Source: Natronohydrobacter sp. (GTDB lineage Bacteria > Pseudomonadota > Alphaproteobacteria > Rhodobacterales > Rhodobacteraceae). From it: a stretch of 64,000 nt of DNA. Made by a program: the position numbers and the translations under genes. Positions 61,209-64,000 of this stretch are shown piece after piece. The notes below the pieces were generated by a model. That model did no database searches and was not told the origin of the DNA. It was given only the letters and a program-made list of their open reading frames with translations. The stretch lies in the NCBI GenBank assembly GCA_030603695.1, contig JAUVXF010000013.1, positions 23,244 through 87,243 of the forward strand. Reading direction: 5' to 3'. How positions within the stretch are numbered: position 1 is the stretch's first letter; every line of letters starts with the position of its first letter.

Positions 61209-62515
61209 CACCTTTGATGGCGGGCCTTGTGGGCTTTGCAGCGCTGTTTGCGCTTTTGGGGCTGCGTGTGCCGATTGGTTTGGCCATGATGGCCGTGGGC
61301 GCAGGCGGGATTGCGATTCTCAACTCGCCCCAAGCGGCGATGAATGTTCTGGGGTCTTTTCCCTATTCCTATTCGGCAGTTTTCAGCCTGAGCGTTATTC
61401 CCCTGTTCATCTTGATGGGGGCTTTCGCCACGGTATCGGGGATGGGCAGCGATTTGTATCGCACGGCCTATAGCTGGGTGGGCCACAGACGCGGCGGGCT
61501 GGCCTCTGCCACGATCATATCTTGCGCGGGGTTTGCGGCACTTTCAGGGTCTTCCATTGCGGCGGCGGCGACAATGGGCAAGGTCGCATTGCCAGAGATG
61601 GAGCGTTACAAATACGATGCGGGCCTTGCCACAGGCGCGATTGCGGCAGGCGGCACGCTGGGCATTCTGATACCGCCCTCTACCGTGCTGATTGTCTATG
61701 CGCTTTTGACAGAGCAATCCGTAGGCCGTTTGTTTCTGGCCGGTTTTTTGCCCGGCTTGCTGCTGACAGTGCTGTTTGTCATTACCATCATGATCGTGGC
61801 GCGGCTTAACCCGGCCGCTGGCCCTGCCGGCCCGCGCGTGGGCTTTGCAGAGCGGTTTCGTGTTCTGGGCAATTCCGGGGCGCTGATCTTTATTGTGACA
61901 ATTGTGATTGGCGGGATTTACACAGGCGTTTTCACCGTGACAGAAGCGGCCTCTGTCGGGGCATTCCTGACATTTCTGCACGCGCTGTGGTCGGGCCGCC
62001 TGACGGTGTCACGGTTCTTTGAAGCGTTGTTGAGCACGATCAAAACCACATCCATGGTGTTCTTCATCCTGATCGGGGCACATTTTTTCGCGCCGTTTCT
62101 GGCACTCACCCGTATCCCCGTCAATCTGGCGGCGGCAGTGGGGGAATTGGCCGTGCCCGCGCTGGGGATTTTGCTGATCATCATCGCGCTTTACATCATC
62201 CTTGGCACTTTCATGGAAGGCTTTGCCATGCTGGTGCTGACCATTCCCATCGTGCTGCCCGTCATCTTGGCCTTGGGCTATGATCCGATCTGGTTCGGGA
62301 TTGTGATGGTGGTAGTGGTGGAAATGGGTCTGATCTCGCCGCCTGTCGGGATGAATGTGTTTGTGGTGAAAGGCGTGGCGCAGCATGTGCCATTGTCAAA
62401 AATATACCGTGGCATCATCCCGTTTTGGCTGGCGATGGGGGTTTGTGTGATCTTGCTTATCATGTTCCCGCAAATTGCGCTGTATTTGCCCAATACAATG
62501 ATGGGCAGAGGGTAA
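61205..62515 (+). CDS. TRAP transporter large permease (DctM family), second system
   Basis: This is a 436-residue permease of about 12 helices. GLRVPIGLAMMAVGAGG, FAALSGSSIAAAATMGKVALPEMERYKYD and TLGILIPPSTVLIVYALLTEQ are family landmarks, and GLISPPVGMNVFVVKGVA lies near the end. It completes the DctPQM set controlled by the 59.3-59.6 kb leader. The stop is followed by a 185-bp intergenic region with a perfect inverted repeat. Confidence 0.94.
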   Translation: MTPLMAGLVGFAALFALLGLRVPIGLAMMAVGAGGIAILNSPQAAMNVLGSFPYSYSAVFSLSVIPLFILMGAFATVSGMGSDLYRTAYSWVGHRRGGLASATIISCAGFAALSGSSIAAAATMGKVALPEMERYKYDAGLATGAIAAGGTLGILIPPSTVLIVYALLTEQSVGRLFLAGFLPGLLLTVLFVITIMIVARLNPAAGPAGPRVGFAERFRVLGNSGALIFIVTIVIGGIYTGVFTVTEAASVGAFLTFLHALWSGRLTVSRFFEALLSTIKTTSMVFFILIGAHFFAPFLALTRIPVNLAAAVGELAVPALGILLIIIALYIILGTFMEGFAMLVLTIPIVLPVILALGYDPIWFGIVMVVVVEMGLISPPVGMNVFVVKGVAQHVPLSKIYRGIIPFWLAMGVCVILLIMFPQIALYLPNTMMGRG

Positions 62516-62530
62516 CACGCCATGACATGA

Positions 62531-62548
62531 ATTAACCCAAGGGTTAAT
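62531..62548. promoter_or_regulatory. Inverted repeat ATTAACCC-AA-GGGTTAAT
   Basis: Perfect 8-bp arms with a 2-bp spacer lie 15 nt after dctM and 152 nt before the ABC binding-protein start. There is no T-run, so a regulator operator is more likely than a terminator. Confidence 0.5.
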
Positions 62549-62560
62549 CTGGAAGCAAAA

Positions 62561-62597
62561 GAATATAATTGTATGGTCAGGGAATAGCGTCATATTG
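62561..62597 (+). promoter_or_regulatory. Two-block upstream motif, copy 2 (GAATATAATTG ... CATATTG)
   Basis: GAATATAATTG (62561-62571) and CATATTG (62591-62597) with the same internal GCG, 140 nt upstream of the ABC binding-protein start. Block identity and offset match copy 1 at 59521-59557. Confidence 0.6.
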
Positions 62598-62700
62598 CGC
62601 CTTAGGGAGAGACTTGGCGCAGGCCTGAGAGGGAACACCAAACCAGTCTGATTTGTCTGTGTGATCGGAGAACCGACACGCTTTAGGGAGGAGTAGACAA

Positions 62701-63909
62701 ATGAAACGCAGAAATCTGATATTCGGGGCGGCGACTGTGGCCATGCTGGTGGCAGGCGCAACTACGGCATCGGCACAGGATGTAATCCGCCTTGGCGCAG
62801 CAGCGCCCAAAACCGGCCCCTTGGCCGGGGGTGCGGATGTAACCCATTGGCCCGCAGTGCGGCTTTGGGTGCATCAAACCAACGAAGCGGGCGGCTTGCA
62901 GCTGGAAAGCGGCCCGGCGCTGATAGAGCTGATTGAATATGATGATCAGACCAATCCGCAGCAGGCCATTCAGGCCGCGCAGCGCATGGCCACGCAAGAC
63001 CGTGTGGATTTCATGGTTGCGCCCTATTCCACGGGCCTTAATCTGGCGGCGGCACCCATTTTCAGCCAGTTGGGCTATCCCCAGATCACCGGGACGAATG
63101 TAACCAACCAGCAGCCTGAACTTTCGGCACAGTTTCCCGGCATGTTCTTTGTGCTGGGCCGCACTGGTGTTATGGCCGAAGATACCGCGCGCGTGCTGGT
63201 CGATCTGCGCGAAGCTGGCGATATTGGCAACCGCGTGGCGCTGGTAAATGTGGCGGATGCTTTCGGGATCGAGATGGCCGGAATTTCCCGGGCGATACTG
63301 GAAGAAAACGGGTTCGAGATTGTCTATCAAACCTCTTACCCCTTGGGCACGCAAGATATCGCGCCCATCATCGACGGGGCGCGCGCGGCAGAGCCTGACG
63401 CCTTTATCGCATGGTCATATCCGGGCGATACCTTCGCGCTGACAGATCAGGCAATCATCCAGAACTTTGCGCCAAAAGTGTTCTTTACCGCTGTCGCAAC
63501 GGCCTTCCCCTCGTATGGCGCGCGTTTCGGGGCGCAGGCCGAGGGCGTGATGGGCATGGGCGGTGTGAACCCCGATGATCCGGCTTTCGCGGCCTTTGCG
63601 GCGGCACATACCGAATTTGCAGGGCAGGGGCCGGATTTCTGGGCTTCTGCGGCCACCTATGCCACTTTGGAAATCCTTGGTCAGGCGATAGAGGCCACGG
63701 GTTCCAAGGATCGTGCGGTGGTTATGGACTATCTGCAAGACAACGCCAATGTCTATGAAACGGTGCTTGGCCCGGTTCAGTTTAACGACATGAACGATAA
63801 CGAACGCTACTGGACAGTTGGCCAATGGCAAAACGGGGTGTTCCGCGGCGTTGCGGCACGCGGGCGCGATGGCGTGTCTGATGTGATCCTGAAAGACGGC
63901 TGGGACTAA
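62701..63909 (+). CDS. ABC transporter substrate-binding protein, branched-chain amino-acid (LivK/HAAT) type
   Basis: This is a 402-residue periplasmic binding protein of the Peripla_BP_6 fold. A Sec signal ends at ASAQ; IRLGAAAPKTGPLAGGADVTHW, ELIEYDDQTNPQQAIQAAQRM, and VDFMVAPYSTGLNLAAAPIF are typical. Many members of this branch in catabolic loci bind aromatic acids or amides and not amino acids. GGGAGGAG precedes the start. The rest of the transporter should follow beyond the window. It shares an upstream motif with the TRAP receptor gene. Confidence 0.92.
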   Translation: MKRRNLIFGAATVAMLVAGATTASAQDVIRLGAAAPKTGPLAGGADVTHWPAVRLWVHQTNEAGGLQLESGPALIELIEYDDQTNPQQAIQAAQRMATQDRVDFMVAPYSTGLNLAAAPIFSQLGYPQITGTNVTNQQPELSAQFPGMFFVLGRTGVMAEDTARVLVDLREAGDIGNRVALVNVADAFGIEMAGISRAILEENGFEIVYQTSYPLGTQDIAPIIDGARAAEPDAFIAWSYPGDTFALTDQAIIQNFAPKVFFTAVATAFPSYGARFGAQAEGVMGMGGVNPDDPAFAAFAAAHTEFAGQGPDFWASAATYATLEILGQAIEATGSKDRAVVMDYLQDNANVYETVLGPVQFNDMNDNERYWTVGQWQNGVFRGVAARGRDGVSDVILKDGWD

Positions 63910-63923
63910 CCACCCCGGAGCGG

Positions 63924-63939
63924 GCGGGCGCGCGCCCGC
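63924..63939 (+). other. GC palindrome after the ABC binding-protein gene
   Basis: This is a 16-bp perfect palindrome of G and C only, 15 nt after the stop and before the next gene. It probably forms an intercistronic hairpin that limits read-through from the binding-protein gene; no T-run follows. Confidence 0.5.
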
Positions 63940-63979
63940 GCCCGGCCCCGCCGCCGTCGCCAGAGGAAGTGGGTGTTAG

Positions 63980-64000
63980 GTGCTTGAAACAAATAACCCG
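63980..64000 (+). CDS. Start of a further gene, probably the next ABC transporter component (cut by window)
   Basis: GTG at 63980 opens seven codons (MLETNNP) to the edge, with AGAGGAAG 10 nt upstream. By position it should be an ATP-binding or permease gene of the same ABC transporter. Too little sequence is present to assign a family. Confidence 0.35.

Noticed and set aside
63924..63939. CRISPR repeat or mobile-element end at the GC palindrome
   Set aside because: Single copy, no spacers, no transposase and no target duplication; it is an intercistronic hairpin.

Overview
The window reads as chromosomal DNA of a G+C-rich alphaproteobacterium, most likely a Rhodobacteraceae/Roseobacter-group member. 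The reasons are the TRAP-transporter-rich gene set, a sulfopropanediol/sulfolactate pathway (hpsN, suyAB), a reduced Sox module with a flavocytochrome c, a long RibA of alphaproteobacterial type, and a tetrahydrofolate-dependent O-demethylase next to an extradiol dioxygenase. No rRNA, tRNA, CRISPR array, insertion sequence or phage gene was seen. Genes are densely packed and many overlap by 1-14 bp.

Layout. (1) 1-9.4 kb, minus strand: the N-terminal part (817 codons) of a type I polyketide synthase running off the left edge, preceded by a tripartite RND efflux system (outer-membrane factor, adaptor, pump) and a 4'-phosphopantetheinyl transferase. This looks like the edge of a polyketide biosynthesis and export locus. 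(2) 9.4-13.1 kb, minus strand: a reduced sulfur-oxidation module made of SoxZ, SoxY, a flavocytochrome c flavoprotein, a monohaem cytochrome c and a YeeE/YedE (TsuA-type) importer. (3) 13.3-19.1 kb: a cluster of GTP cyclohydrolase II, an MDR dehydrogenase, a degenerate 6-pyruvoyl-tetrahydropterin-synthase homologue, a SAM methyltransferase and a RibD-C-type reductase, with a CDP-alcohol phosphotransferase and an FkbM methyltransferase nearby. It looks like an undescribed pathway from GTP to a modified pyrimidine or pteridine metabolite. (4) 19.1-32.5 kb: organosulfonate catabolism, with a LacI regulator, an ABC transporter with two different permeases, HpsN, an aminotransferase, SDR and MDR dehydrogenases (HpsO/HpsP-like), a GntR regulator, a sulfolactate dehydrogenase, SuyA, SuyB and a SuyZ-type exporter.

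(5) 32.5-35.9 kb: a NusG/RfaH paralogue, a CrtC/AttH lipocalin-like protein and a dihaem cytochrome. (6) 35.9-45.4 kb: hexuronate/aldonate use, with KdgK-UxuB-UxuA divergent from a GntR regulator, a DctPQM TRAP transporter, an idonate-type dehydrogenase and a flavin alpha-hydroxy-acid oxidase. (7) 45.5-49.7 kb: a DUF3833 lipoprotein, an MFS transporter, a TauE/SafE exporter with a potentially structured leader, and an HxlR regulator divergent from a QorB-like reductase. (8) 49.7-57.7 kb: an aromatic O-demethylation and ring-cleavage operon (LigM/DesA, alpha/beta hydrolase, LigA, LigB, YciI-like protein) under a GntR regulator. Four copies of a 10-bp palindrome flank that regulator gene. A convergent ThDP enzyme and AEC and TauE transporters follow. 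(9) 58-64 kb: a LysR regulator with two HTH domains, a second TRAP system, and a branched-chain-amino-acid-type ABC binding protein whose next gene starts at the right edge. The TRAP and ABC binding-protein genes share an upstream two-block sequence with identical spacing.

Taken together this is mostly a catabolic region for low-molecular-weight organic matter (sulfonates, sugar acids, methoxylated aromatics, reduced sulfur), with two biosynthetic loci (polyketide, and pterin-like) at its left end. All functional calls come from reading motifs in the translated sequence. No database search was run.
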